This document shows, in pieces, positions 25,025 to 36,217 of a stretch of DNA of 64,000 bases. How positions within the stretch are numbered: the first letter of the stretch is position 1; each line of letters starts with the position of its first letter. Source of the stretch: Candidatus Fredericiella danica (GTDB taxonomy: Bacteria; Chloroflexota; Anaerolineae; Caldilineales; Caldilineaceae); the NCBI GenBank assembly GCA_016713335.1, contig JADJPH010000010.1:88381-152380 (forward strand). Reading direction: 5' to 3'. The notes under the pieces are model-generated. The model was not told where the DNA came from and searched no databases. It saw nothing but the letters and a program-made list of their open reading frames with translations. The position numbers were made by a program, and so were the translations under genes.

Positions 25025-25713
25025 TTATGCGCGCCGTCTCTTTTCACGCTCCCACATTCTGCGCAGCCGGCGTCGCCGGCCAGGCTGGCGCGCCGCAGGC
25101 AGCGGGAATTCGGTGCACAGTGTCAGCGTCGGTGACCCATCCAACGACAGGTCAGCCCCATCCTCCCGCTGTCCGGAAGATGATTCCAGGCGCTGCGCCA
25201 GCGATTCCGTTCCTCGTTGGCCCCGTTTAGCGCCCAGAATCCAATGTCCGATGCCAACCGTTCTCGGGCGCGCGTGAGTGTCAGCACGACGTGGGCCCAA
25301 AGGGACGTAGTGGTCCCGCCGGCCGTATCGTCGATCAAGTGCGCCACCGCATCCTGGAACGACGGCAGCAGCGCATCGACAAAGAAGGTCACATGCACCG
25401 TGCTCACCCGCTCGCTCACATGGACGAGCAATGACGTCTGTGCCGGCTGCAGATCGAAGTAGGGCTCCGGTTCAAAGAACGCCCATGCGCCATAGGCGTC
25501 TGCCAGGCGGCGCAGCCGCTCGCCGACTTCAACGACGACGCGCGCAGCCGCGGCAGATTCCGCCTCGACACTTCTGCGGTCGATCCGGTACATCGGCGGC
25601 AGGCTGCGCGCTTCAAGCGCCGGCAGTAGCGGCGCCGGATTCAGGCTCAGGGAACGCCTGCGCAGCGCCACCGCCAAAGCCGGCGCCGATACAATGACGT
25701 CGCCTGTAGCCAC
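25025..25713 (-). CDS. hypothetical protein in the EPS operon, one frameshift
   Basis: I do not recognise this gene. Read from a GTG at 25713 it starts VATGDVIVSAPALAVAL and runs about 165 residues of soluble, mixed alpha/beta-looking protein with VHVTFFVDALLPSFQDAV and SLWAHVVLTLTRARERLASD. The raw frame stops at 25123. A shift near 25205-25215 moves into a frame that reads SLAQRLESSSGQREDGADL and ends in a very basic tail (RRRRLRRMWEREKRRRA) at 25025. I judge the second ending more natural. It sits between rmlA and rmlB and shares their strand. Confidence 0.5.
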
Positions 25714-25732
25714 TCTGCTATCCGTCTCCCAC

Positions 25733-26800
25733 CTACAGCAACCCGACCTTTGAATGGTCACCTAACGTCATCTTGAACGCCTTGGGCTTGATGGGGCTGT
25801 AGGTGATCTCGACTTCGCGGCCGATGATGCTGTCTTCGATGCGGCTGGGAATCCCCAAGATGCGGGTGTTATCCAGCACAATGCTGTGTTCGATTTCGCT
25901 GCTGTCGATCACGGTATGGTGGAAGATGCTGGTAAACGGGCCGATATAGCTGTTGACGATCCGTGCCTCTTCGCCGATGATCGCAGGGCCGCGAATGACG
26001 CTGTTGATGATCTCCGCACCGCGCTCGACGGTGACGAGGTGGTCCACCTTGCTGTCTTTATCGACGAAGCCATCGACGGTATGCGTCAATTCCGCCAACA
26101 CGCGATTGTTGGCTTCGAGCATGTCGATCGGCTTGCCGGTGTCGATCCACCAACCCCGGTGGATGTAGGGATGAACGGCAAAGTTGTTTTCGACAAGCCA
26201 CTGGATGGCGTCGGTGATTTCGAGTTCGCCGCGCCAGCTTGGCTTGATGCTGTTGACGGCGGTGAAGACGTTTTTGTCGAACATGTAGATACCGACCAGG
26301 GCCAGATTGCTGGGCGGATTGCGCGGTTTCTCAATCAGCCGCTTGATCCGGCCATTTTCGTCAAGTTCGGCCACGCCGTAATGCTGCGGCTGGTCGACTT
26401 CCGTCAGCACGACCTGGCTGTTCCAGTCGCTATGGGCGAACTGGCGGATCAGACTGCTGATGCCACCCTGGATCACGTTGTCGCCCAGGAACATCACAAA
26501 GCGTTCGTCGCCGAGAAAATCCTGGCTGATCTTTACGGCGTGAGCCAACCCCAACGGCGCGTCCTGCGGTATATAGGTGAGGTTGACGCCCCACCGCTCG
26601 CCGGTCCCGGCCGCTGCTTTAATCTCTTCGCCGGTATCGCCGATGACGATGCCGATGTCATGGATGCCGGCTTCCTTGATCGCCTCGATGACGCGAAAAA
26701 GGACCGGTTTGTTGGCCACAGGCACCAACTGTTTGGCGCGGTTGAAGGTAATCGGGTACAAGCGTGTCCCCTTACCGCCGCTCAGAATGAGACCCTTCAT
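25733..26800 (-). CDS. rmlA: glucose-1-phosphate thymidylyltransferase, long (beta-helix) form
   Basis: Forms dTDP-glucose from glucose-1-phosphate and dTTP. The nucleotidyltransferase domain starts LILSGGKGTRLYPITFNRAK, with MFLGDN for the metal Asp and EKPRNPPSNLALVGIYMF. The C-terminal 110 residues form a left-handed beta-helix (hexapeptide-like repeats, SVIRGPAIIGEEARI), which marks the long RmlA group of Actinobacteria, archaea and Chloroflexota. It lies 13 bases from the kinase-like gene upstream. Together with rmlB it supplies activated deoxysugar for the polysaccharide. Confidence 0.93.
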   Translation of the reverse strand: MKGLILSGGKGTRLYPITFNRAKQLVPVANKPVLFRVIEAIKEAGIHDIGIVIGDTGEEIKAAAGTGERWGVNLTYIPQDAPLGLAHAVKISQDFLGDERFVMFLGDNVIQGGISSLIRQFAHSDWNSQVVLTEVDQPQHYGVAELDENGRIKRLIEKPRNPPSNLALVGIYMFDKNVFTAVNSIKPSWRGELEITDAIQWLVENNFAVHPYIHRGWWIDTGKPIDMLEANNRVLAELTHTVDGFVDKDSKVDHLVTVERGAEIINSVIRGPAIIGEEARIVNSYIGPFTSIFHHTVIDSSEIEHSIVLDNTRILGIPSRIEDSIIGREVEITYSPIKPKAFKMTLGDHSKVGLL

Positions 26801-26813
26801 TTTGCACTGCTCC

Positions 26814-27461
26814 TCATTTTGCGTAACCGGCCATGGACGCGGCTTTTTCCGCGTTCATCAGCACGGCGCCCAAGATTTTCGCCTGCACACCTTCCAAGAT
26901 CGACTTGGCGCGCTTGGCGTTGTCGCGCTTGGTGCTTCCTGCACTGACCAAAAGGACAACACCATCCACCTGGCTTGCCCACAGCGCGGCATCGGTGACC
27001 GCGAGAATTGGCGGCGCATCGATCAGCACATAGTCGGCCTGCGGCGTCAGTTCGGCGAGCCGTTCGCCCAGCCTACGCGCACTCAGCAGCGCCACGGGGT
27101 TGCCCGTCACCGGACCGGCTGGCAGGATCTGGAGCCGCTCGACGCCGCTGGCTTGCAGCGGGGCAGGGCCGCCTTTCTCCAACCACGTAGACAGTCCATT
27201 CTGATTGGCCAGCCCGAAGATTTCGTGCTGCTGCGGCCGGCGCAAGTCACCGTCGACCAGGATGACGCGGTCCCCCGACTGGGCCATCACCACCGCCAGA
27301 TTGGCGACCATGTTGCTCTTGTCGTCGCTCTCATCGACTGCAGCCAGCAGCAGCGTGTGCACCTCCTGGCCGAGTTGCGAGAACTCAAGGCTGGTGCGCA
27401 GGCTCTGATAGGCCTCAGCGATCGATCCTTGTGGTTCAGTGAGTGTGATGAGATTTGCCAT
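26814..27461 (-). CDS. CpsD/CapB-like tyrosine-kinase-type ATPase with degenerate Walker A
   Basis: A 215-residue P-loop protein of the BY-kinase (CpsD/CapB/Wzc C-domain) type. It has EAYQSLRTSLEFS at the N-terminus, Walker A' VILVDGDLRRPQQHEIFG and Walker B YVLIDAPPIL. The Walker A loop reads AAVDESDDKSNM: the Lys-Ser pair (48-49) stays but all glycines of GxxGxGKS are gone. The C-terminus ends SMAGYAK with a single Tyr and no Tyr cluster. It may therefore bind nucleotide poorly and act as a regulator of the Wzz partners rather than as a classical autokinase. The ATG at 27461 has AGAGGA eight bases upstream. Confidence 0.82.
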   Translation of the reverse strand: MANLITLTEPQGSIAEAYQSLRTSLEFSQLGQEVHTLLLAAVDESDDKSNMVANLAVVMAQSGDRVILVDGDLRRPQQHEIFGLANQNGLSTWLEKGGPAPLQASGVERLQILPAGPVTGNPVALLSARRLGERLAELTPQADYVLIDAPPILAVTDAALWASQVDGVVLLVSAGSTKRDNAKRAKSILEGVQAKILGAVLMNAEKAASMAGYAK

Positions 27462-27474
27462 GTCGATCTTCCTC

Positions 27475-29875
27475 TTACGGTTCAATACGTACTTGACCAA
27501 CCACATAGGTGTCGCCAGTCGCTGCGCCTGCGACGGGCAGGCGTGCGCCGCTCTGCCAATCGTACAGACCTGTCACAATCGTATAATCTCCCGGCGCCAG
27601 ATTCGCCGGCGTCTCCAGGAGCACGGTGTCGAGCCCGCGCCAGCCTTGAGGCCAATTCGAAAACGGTAACTTCCCAATCGCATCGCCTGGCGCCGAATCA
27701 AACTGCGCCACCTTGGCGCCCGTGGCATCCAGCAAGTGCACGAAGCGACTGTAATCCAGCGCCGGCGATCTGGTGGTCTGCCACGCCAGTCGTACCGGAA
27801 TCGTGCTGCCGGGCTTTGCCTTTCCAGCGGTCTCGGCGGCGGTCAGCCGGATCGAATCGCCGAACAAGAGGTCAAGCGCCGGCGCCGGTGCACCTTGATC
27901 GGGTGCAACTTCAGACCAGTTTCCATTGCCCGGCGTCTTCGCAAACCCACCCAGCCGCACGACGGTGTCGCTCTCTAAAATTGGCAGCGTCACGTCTGAC
28001 GAAGTGACCGGCAGCCGCTTGCCTTCGGACCAGCCATTGTCGCCTTCATACACACCGGCGACGAGCGCAAAGGCGTCGCCGGACAGCGTCCACGGCAACA
28101 TGCGCACCGTTACTGGCTGCCCCGGTGACCACATCCGGGTAGGATACCATAGCGCCGTGACGGGCGGATAAAAGAGGCTGTCGTGCAGCACATTGCCTTC
28201 TTGATCCAGGTAGCCCACATAGAAACGTAGATCTCGATCGATTGGCCGTAGGGCCTCCCAAGTAAACTCAGTCACCAGTTCGCCATAACGATCGACGCCA
28301 ACCTTCGCATCCAGCAGCCGCAACTCATCGCCAAAGGTGACGGACAGCGGCAGCGTCGTCTGGACGTCCATTGCCGGGCTGGGCATTGTCCACGCCGTGT
28401 AGAACTCGGGTGGAATCACATCACTCGCCGCCTGCTTGCTCAATAGCAGATACCCGCTATTGGCTGCCGCCACGCCATAGTCGCCTGCCAGCAGCGTGTC
28501 GACCTGTGCCTTCAGATCGCTTGGATGGAGCGGCCAGGCCGAGCCGGTTACATCCAGAAAAACGGTGTCCGCATCCTCGATGCGCGGAAACAGATAGACT
28601 GTGCTGCGCCCGCTCACATGCGGGTCCAGCCGATCCTGCGCCGAGACGCTGGCGTCCGCCGGGATTTGGTCGATGACCGTCTGCGCCGCGCGGTGATGGT
28701 CGTTCACCGCCAGCGCCAGGTAATGTCCACTGCCTGGCAGATAGCCATCAAGCCGTTGGCCGATCAGCGCTCCTCCAATCACGATTGACGTCGCCACCCA
28801 GTTTGCCGGCGCTGGCTGCCGGACTCTGCCACGCGCATTGGCACGCTGGCCGGAACGCGCCCACAAAGTGCCTGCTCTGGCAACGCCGATGACGGTGGCC
28901 AGCATCACAAACGCCACAATCGGCGCAGCGTAAATCAACGTCGTGACCTCGTGCATCGGTGCAAAGTCCGCCAGCAAGTTGATCGCAACCGATGGCAGCG
29001 CCAACGCCAGGATTTCAGGCGCCAGGAATCGCCACAAAGCCGACCGGCAGCAGCAACTCAAACCAGTAGCGCCCAAACCCTGCCGACGAAAGTTGGGTCC
29101 AAACGACACCCGGCCTTGTCAGCAGCGCGGTTACCTTGTCCGCGGTGGTTGCACCGAGGTAGTCATATCTGCCCCAGTGGATGTTGCCCCCCGCAAAGTA
29201 GGCCTGGATGCCCAGCACGGCAAAGAGCGACCATGCCAGCGCGAGCACCATTGTTACGGCGCCCAAACGGGGACGTCGCAATGCCAGCCACGCGTACAGG
29301 CCCATCATAAAGACAAGGAGGCTGATTTCTTCCTTGCAGCTTGCTGACAGCACTGCAAAAAGGGCAAACCAGCCCGTGCGACCGGTCACCAGACAGTAAA
29401 AAGCCGCCATCAGCAAGGTGGGCGCCAGGGTGACCGGGTGGAACTCCAGCCAGTTTGCAGCCTGGATGGATGGGTTTAGCAGATAGGCCGCCGCCAGCAG
29501 CAGCCCAATCCACGCGCTCAATTTGCGCTGGCCGGCCAGGGCGAAGAGGGGAATGGCGCCCAGGGCAACGATGACCGCCTGGAGAACCAGCAGAAACTCG
29601 ACCTGTGGGAAGAGCCGGTAGAAGGGCGCAATGAGCAACAGGATTGGCTCGACGTGCAACGCAAGCCGGGTGGTGGTTGCTGCTTCCTGATTGGTGAGGC
29701 GGAACCAATCGCCGTGCGCAGTGTTCCAGATGGCCTGGTTGAGGTTGCCCAGGTCGAGCGCCCGTGCCTCAAACGCATGATAGCGCTGAATTGTCAGCCA
29801 GCTAAAGAAGCCGGCGTAGAGAAAGATCAGCAGGAAGAGGAGGAGAAGAGGAATGCGCTTAGGTGCGACAGTCAC
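27475..29875 (-). CDS. DUF2079 membrane protein (glycosyltransferase-like), one frameshift
   Basis: A large membrane protein of about 800 residues. The N-terminal half has about ten helices and the DUF2079 pattern: FSWLTIQRYHAFEARALDLG, DLGNLNQAIWNTAHGD and LHVEPILLLIAPFY. It looks like a GT-C-type transferase. The C-terminal half is soluble and beta-rich with the same extracellular module type as the GT39-like protein (DYTIVTGLYDWQSGARLPV). The frame breaks near 29023: GFVA continues as FLAPEILALALPS after removal of one base. The start is taken as GTG 29875. It lies within the EPS operon and probably acts in polymer synthesis. Confidence 0.78.
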
Positions 29876-29888
29876 TTCGTGACAGTTC

Positions 29889-30641
29889 CTAAGGTTTGGT
29901 TGTTGAATGTTGACTTTGGAGCACTCTCCCGGTCTCCTTGTCTCCTTGTCTCCTTGTCTCTTTGTCTCTTTGTCTCCCGGTCTCTTTGCTCGCACGCGGG
30001 ATGGCGCCCAGCACAGGCACACCCAGCACGCGTTCGGTTGCGTCCGGTGTGCGCAGCAGGTCGGCTTCCATCCAGGTCAGCAGCAGGACGATGGCAAGGC
30101 CCAGCAGGAAACCAAGCACGGCGCCGGCGATGGCATTCAGGCGCGGCTTCGGCTGCGTCTGTTCGTAACCGATGTCGCGGCTGCGAATCTTGACCTCGAT
30201 CCGGTCGGCTTTATCCAACTGAGCATAGTATGCCGTGCGCTCCTCGTAGAATTCGTCGGCAAAGCCGAGCGCAGCCAGTTTGGCCATTTCACCGTCGGCA
30301 TCACGGACGCGAATCTTGATGGTGAAGGTGCTGGAATCCGGCTCCACCTGGGTGTTCGCCAGGAGGTCATAGGGGTTCATGTCCAACTGCTGGCGTGCGA
30401 TCACGCCGGCAGCGACTTCCGGCGTCTTGAGGTTGGCTGTGAAGTTGCGCATCAGGTCCTTGGCGGTATTGCCCAGGCCCCAGTCCGGTCGCGCCGGCAC
30501 AGTGCTGACATCGACGGTGGCCTGGTATTCATCGCGTTGCAGGTAGCTGATGCCGAAGGCCAGGATGGCGGCCAACAACATCGCGACGATCACAATCCAG
30601 CCGCGTTTGCGAATGATGCGCCAGTATTCGTGTAGGGTCAT
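29889..30641 (-). CDS. Wzz-type chain-length determinant protein with repeat-encoded tail
   Basis: A 250-residue polysaccharide copolymerase-like protein. It has an N-terminal helix (WIVIVAMLLAAILAFGISYL), a periplasmic or external domain with TFTIKIRVRDADGEMAKLAA, and a second helix near residues 190-210 followed by a cytoplasmic stub with GVPVLGAIPR. Its last 40 residues are encoded by the 8-bp tandem repeat and read as a charged 8-residue period (KETGRQRD, KETRRQGD, KETGR). Partner of the CpsD-like ATPase. The tail may vary between strains because each repeat unit is 8 bp and shifts the frame. Confidence 0.85.
   Translation of the reverse strand: MTLHEYWRIIRKRGWIVIVAMLLAAILAFGISYLQRDEYQATVDVSTVPARPDWGLGNTAKDLMRNFTANLKTPEVAAGVIARQQLDMNPYDLLANTQVEPDSSTFTIKIRVRDADGEMAKLAALGFADEFYEERTAYYAQLDKADRIEVKIRSRDIGYEQTQPKPRLNAIAGAVLGFLLGLAIVLLLTWMEADLLRTPDATERVLGVPVLGAIPRASKETGRQRDKETRRQGDKETGRVLQSQHSTTKP
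29925..29988. repeat. 8-bp tandem repeat, eight units
   Basis: Eight exact 8-base units on the plus strand: TCTCCCGG, three TCTCCTTG, two TCTCTTTG, TCTCCCGG and TCTCTTTG, consensus TCTCYYKG. The array lies at the 3' end of the Wzz-type gene and is read there on the minus strand. Confidence 0.9.
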
Positions 30642-30691
30642 CTGCTTGATTCCTCATTGCTCCCGATCGGGAGGAATGCTGTCATGCCGGC

Positions 30692-31387
30692 TCACTTTCC
30701 CTTGGGCAGATGGCCGAGCACGTTCAGGCCAAGTGCTTCCAGATCTTTCGCAGTGCGTACCGTATTATCGAGGTAGTGCAGCAAAAATACAATGCCTACG
30801 CCCACGAGAAAGCCCAGCAGGATGCGCAGGGGAAGTTCGATGCGGTCGCGTAGGCCTGGGCCGACAACGCCGAAGCCCGGGCCGTCGATGATCGTGACGC
30901 CGGCGCCGGCCGTCCCCAGTTGTTCAAAGTACGCCGGCGCGTTTTCGCTCAATTCCACGGCGGCGGCATTGGCACTCTGCGCCAACTGACCCTGATCCGG
31001 CCAGGTGAAGTTGAGTGAGATGATGCGGTGCTGTTTGCCGGTGGCGGCGGAGCCTTGAATCGCACCGGCCGGCACCTGGATGGCTTGATCGGCGAGGCGA
31101 GCGCTGACGTTTTTGGCAAAGAGTTCACTGCGCACGACTTCGGTGAAATCGTCCACCAGATACTCGCTGGTCAGCCAGGCATAATACCGTGGGTCGTAAT
31201 AGGTGGCGACATCCTCGCCCGTGGCCGGATTCACACCCACCAGCATGCGGAGCGAAGCATTGTACATGGGCGGCGCCGGCTGCCAGGGACGCAACTGGAT
31301 CAGGCTAATGATTCCCACCAATGCTGCCAGCAAGACCGGAATCCACCAGCGGCGGCGTAAGATGTCCCAGTACTCGCGCAGTTCCAT
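30692..31387 (-). CDS. second Wzz-type chain-length determinant protein
   Basis: A 231-residue protein with the Wzz layout: MELREYWDILRRRWWIPVLLA with the first helix at about residues 15-35, an external domain of about 140 residues, and a second helix near 185-205 (LPLRILLGFLVGVGIVFLLH). The cytoplasmic tail contains the Arg-Thr-x-Lys-Asp-Leu-Glu stretch and GLNVLGHLPKGK. It is followed after 50 bases by the other Wzz-type gene. Two adjacent Wzz proteins suggest a hetero-oligomer or two chain-length classes. Confidence 0.85.
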   Translation of the reverse strand: MELREYWDILRRRWWIPVLLAALVGIISLIQLRPWQPAPPMYNASLRMLVGVNPATGEDVATYYDPRYYAWLTSEYLVDDFTEVVRSELFAKNVSARLADQAIQVPAGAIQGSAATGKQHRIISLNFTWPDQGQLAQSANAAAVELSENAPAYFEQLGTAGAGVTIIDGPGFGVVGPGLRDRIELPLRILLGFLVGVGIVFLLHYLDNTVRTAKDLEALGLNVLGHLPKGK

Positions 31388-31448
31388 AGATCTCGCAGTC
31401 TAACCATAAATCTGTGAAGCGACAAAGCGCGCAGGGGCAGCATCTGCA

Positions 31449-32632
31449 TTAGGTGGCTGCCGGCGCCTGCAGCAGGTCCTCTAGCTTCGCCACCAGATCC
31501 CGGCGGAAGGTGTCGGCGCTGAAGCGTTCCGCTTGCTGCCGGCAGGCATCCGGCGCGTATGCCTGATAGTCGAAATTGCGTAGCAGTTCCACCAGGTTCT
31601 CCGGTGTTTGGCGGGCAAAGAGTTCGCCTGTAATGCCGGGCGTCACGGTGTCAAGCGCCCCGCCGCCCGCAAAGGCAATGACCGGACGGCCCGCACTCAT
31701 CGCCTCCACCGGGGCGATGCCGAAATCCTCAAGCCCCGGAAAGAGGAACGCCCGGCAGCCACGCACCAGTTCCCGGACGCGTGCACGGGGCACACGGCCC
31801 AGAAAGGTTACGTTGGCGGGCGCCGCCGCCTGCAGTGCCTGCAGATCGCGGCCGTCGCCAACCACAACCAACTTCTCGTTTGGCAATAGTCTGAATGCCC
31901 TCGACCGCCAGATCGACGCGTTTATAGGATCAGCCGGCCGACAATCAGGAAATAGTCGGAGACCGGCTGCGCCGGATCCGGTGTGAAATAACTGATGTCT
32001 ACCGGTGGAAAGAGGATGGTGCTCTCCCGGTGATAGATGTCACGTATGCGTCGCTGCACTTCCGTACTGATGGCGATGAAATGATCCACCCGCTGGGCTG
32101 CGGCATAATCCCATGCTCGGAGTCGCGCCAGCACCGGTTGTAGAGCTGCGCTGGTGGCGCCGCCGATCTGCTCGCGCTCGCGGTATTGGTCGTAGAGCCA
32201 GAGGAAGCGCGTCGGGGTGAGGCAGTAGCAGACGTGGCGAGCGGCACGCCGGGCGGAGCGCGTCTGCACGCCGTGACAGAATCCACTCTTGTTGCTCAGC
32301 ACCAGGTCGTAGTCGCTGAGATCGAGCCGCTCGAAGGCGTAGGGATAGATCGGCAGGTACTTCTGATGGTGGGTCGTCACGCCCGGCAGCCGCTGCATAA
32401 AGGTTGTCCGAATGTCCCAACGCCGGTAGCTATCGGGCATCCGCTCTGCCGCATACATGCTGGTAAAAATGGGCGCGGATGGGAACAACCCCACCAGTTC
32501 TTCGAGTACATTTTCGGCGCCGCCCAGTTGGTTGAGCCAGTCGTGCACAAGCGCAACACGCGTGGTTTCCAGCGTCAGTGGGAATGGTCTGGCGGGCGTG
32601 CGCCCTGCCGGCGGAGATTGGCGGCTTGTCAT
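31449..32632 (-). CDS. GT4 family glycosyltransferase, two frameshifts
   Basis: A GT-B fold glycosyltransferase of about 390 residues, first gene of the EPS operon. It opens RVALVHDWLNQLGGAENVL (nucleotide-sugar transferase N-domain) and continues to FLIVGRLI. Two breaks follow near 31920 and near 31895; between them the reading YKRVDLAVEGIQ is in a third frame. The C-domain then reads NEKLVVVGDGRDLQAL, the catalytic EX7E-type block GLEDFGIAPVEAMSAGRPV and a normal end at 31449. Both halves are well preserved, so I treat it as one gene with sequence errors. The ATG at 32632 starts MTSRQSPPAG. Confidence 0.8.
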
Positions 32633-32857
32633 TGTCACGAGTTTACCCCAGAGCGCGCCCGGCTTCGAAATCGTCAGGGTGTCTTCGTAAGCGGTCTTGG
32701 TGTGGAAGCTTTGCGGATGGTTGGGCCAAAAAATGCGGCGTTCAACCGCATGGAAACCCCAACAAAACATGATGACCATACGCTGAATGCGCTTTCCCGC
32801 AGTCGATTTGGTGAATTGGCGATCTCCTGCCTTCATTCTCTCAAGAACGGAGCAGCT

Positions 32858-33941
32858 ATGTATTCGTTTGACATGACCTCTGAACAGAAAATGCTCGTGG
32901 ATACGGTGCGGCGCTTTGCAGAAAAAAACCTGCGCACTACCTATCGCGAAGCCGAAGAGTCCAAGCATGTGCCGGCCAATGTCGTGCAACTAGGCTGGGA
33001 AATTGGCCTGCTGCCCGGCAGCATCGATGCCCAGTATGGCGGTTTTGGGGAGTATTCGGCGCTCACCAGCGCCCTCTATCTCGAAGAGATGGCATGGGGC
33101 GATCTGGGCATTACCCTGCATCTGCTCACCCCGAATCTCTTTGCAATCCCGATTGCGCAATTTGGCAACGACAAGCAGAAGGAAGAGTACCTCAGCAAGT
33201 TCTGTGACGAGTCGTTCCCAAAGGCGACTGCCGCCATGATCGAGCCTGTGCTCCAGTTTGACCCTGCAGAATTGAAGACCACCGCCACCAAGGAAGGTGA
33301 TGGCTTCGTTATCAACGCAAGAAGACCTATGTGCCGCTGGCGAAGGATGCCACTCTTCCTGGTCTACGCCGACGAAGGCGGCACCACGCAGGCCTATATC
33401 GAGCCCGCCAGTACGCCGGGCGTGAAAGTGGGCAAGCGCGCCAAGCTGATGGGGATGCAGGCACTGGAGCTACGAAGTCGAATTTGAGAGCGTCGCCGTG
33501 CCAAAGAGTGCACGGTTGGGGGGCTGAAGGGATCCGCATCCAGAAGCTGTTGACGCTCAGCCGCATCACGTTGGCGGCGATGGCGGTCGGTCAGGACGCG
33601 CCGCCTATGAGTACGCCTTGAACTACGCCAAGGAGCGCGTGGCGTTTGGCGAGCCGATTGCCCATCGCCAAAGCATTGCCTTCATGCTGGCCAACATGCG
33701 CATCGAGATTGAGTCGACGCGTCTGATGGTATGGGAAGCGGCCTATAAGTTCGACATCGGTGAAGACGCTGCCAAGAGCGCCTATCTGGCCAAGAGTTAT
33801 GCCGACAAGATGGCGATGGAAGTGACGGACGGCGCCTTGCAGGTGCTGGGCGGGCATGGGTACATCCGCGAGCATCCGGTAGAACTTTGGTTGCGCAACG
33901 GGCGCGGGTTTGTGACGATGGATGGCGCAGTAGTCGCGTAA
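32858..33941 (+). CDS. acyl-CoA dehydrogenase-like subunit lacking the YEGT motif, several frameshifts
   Basis: An FAD-dependent acyl-CoA dehydrogenase homologue of about 360 residues. It begins MTSEQKMLVDTVRRFAEKN and ends near GGHGYIREHPVELWLRNGRGF, then stops without the IYEGT segment that carries the catalytic glutamate. At least five one-base breaks are visible, near 33317, 33352, 33472, 33526 and 33603; with them corrected the protein is continuous (GKKTYVPLAKDATLLVYADE, then YEVEFESVAVPKSA, then LAAMAVGQGRAAYEYALNYA). The start has GGAG six bases upstream. It is followed after 16 bases by a second acyl-CoA dehydrogenase gene, and the two probably form a heteromer. Confidence 0.78.
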
Positions 33942-33957
33942 GGGAGAAAAACCAACC

Positions 33958-35274
<1,317 letters not shown>

Positions 35275-35366
35275 GAACGGAGTGTCACGTATAGCGATAT
35301 CGTGACAGGTGTTGTTTACCGGTAGCTCAGAGTCATGTTGAGTGATGTTGCACAGGTTTTCGGGGG

Positions 35367-35397
35367 ACCGAGTCTCGACAAGAGACTCGGTCTTTTG
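35367..35397 (+). terminator. Rho-independent terminator after the acyl-CoA dehydrogenase pair
   Basis: ACCGAGTCTC (35367-35376), loop GACAA, GAGACTCGGT (35382-35391), then CTTTTG. A perfect 10-bp stem with a short T run. The rhomboid gene on the other strand ends a few bases beyond. Confidence 0.85.
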
Positions 35398-35403
35398 ATT
35401 GGG

Positions 35404-36217
35404 CTAAATGGTGCGCGCGTACCAGAGGTTGGCGAGCCAGACGCCGAGGACGAAGACCACGGTGCAGCCGATCACCCAGGCGATTTCCCAGGGGCGCCGG
35501 TTGACTTCCTGGAGTGGTTGCACCCCGTAGGCCGGTGCGGCTGGCGCCTCGTACTTTGGCACCAGCCCGATCGCAACGATGGCGCCACCTATCAGCCCCC
35601 CGATGTGCCCCCAGTTGTCAATGCGTGCACTGCCCACAAAGCCAAAGAGAAGGTTGACGACCAGGATGAAGAGCATGTTTTGAAGAATGGCGCGGCCGTT
35701 GGCGCCAAACGCATGCCGGTAGCGGAAAAAGTAGACGATGGTTGCCAAAGATGCCAAAGATGGCGCCCGACGCACCCACCGAAACGCTGTCGGTAAACGC
35801 ATAGCTCAGCAGACTGCCAAAAAGACCGCCCAACACGTAGATGGCGAGAAAGCGCGCCGGGCCAAGATACGATTCGAGTAGCGGGCCAAGCGAGAAGAGC
35901 GCATACAGGTTGAACATGAGATGCAAGACGCCACCGTGGAGCAGCGTGGCGGTAAACAACCGCCAGTATTCACCCTGGTAGATGGCAGGGTCGTATTTTG
36001 CGCCCAGTTCCACCAGCACGCGGATATCGCCACCGTTAAAGCCCATCAGGGCGCCGTACCGGATCCAACCGTAAAGAATCTGGATGACAAACACGACCAG
36101 CAATACGCCCAGCACGATGCGGCTGGCGACCGGCTTGCTTTGGGGAATGTAATAGCCACGCACGGGGGGCTGTGGCTGCTCTTCTGACGATGGGGTCACG
36201 GGTTCAAGGGTGTTCAC
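35404..36217 (-). CDS. rhomboid family intramembrane serine protease, one frameshift
   Basis: A membrane protease of about 270 residues with six to seven helices. It has a cytosolic N-terminus of 30 residues, the HGGVLHLMFNLYAL motif, the catalytic Ser in GASGAIFGIFG and the catalytic His in NWGHIGGLIGGA. The frame breaks near 35748: FGIFG continues as TIVYFFRYRHAFGANGR when one A of GGCAACC is removed. The C-terminus has an extra helix (WEIAWVIGCTVVFVLGVWL). Its start overlaps the gmk stop by four bases. Confidence 0.88.

Noticed and set aside
25886..28007. Long plus-strand frames over the EPS operon
   Set aside because: They lie antisense to rmlA, the kinase-like gene and the DUF2079 gene, which have clear motifs; the frames themselves have none.
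29925..29988. CRISPR or transposon end
   Set aside because: It is a perfect 8-bp tandem repeat without spacers or inverted ends.
32186..32857. N-terminal extension of the first acyl-CoA dehydrogenase
   Set aside because: The extension is antisense to the GT4 gene and its upstream region; the ATG at 32858 has a ribosome site and starts the conserved domain.
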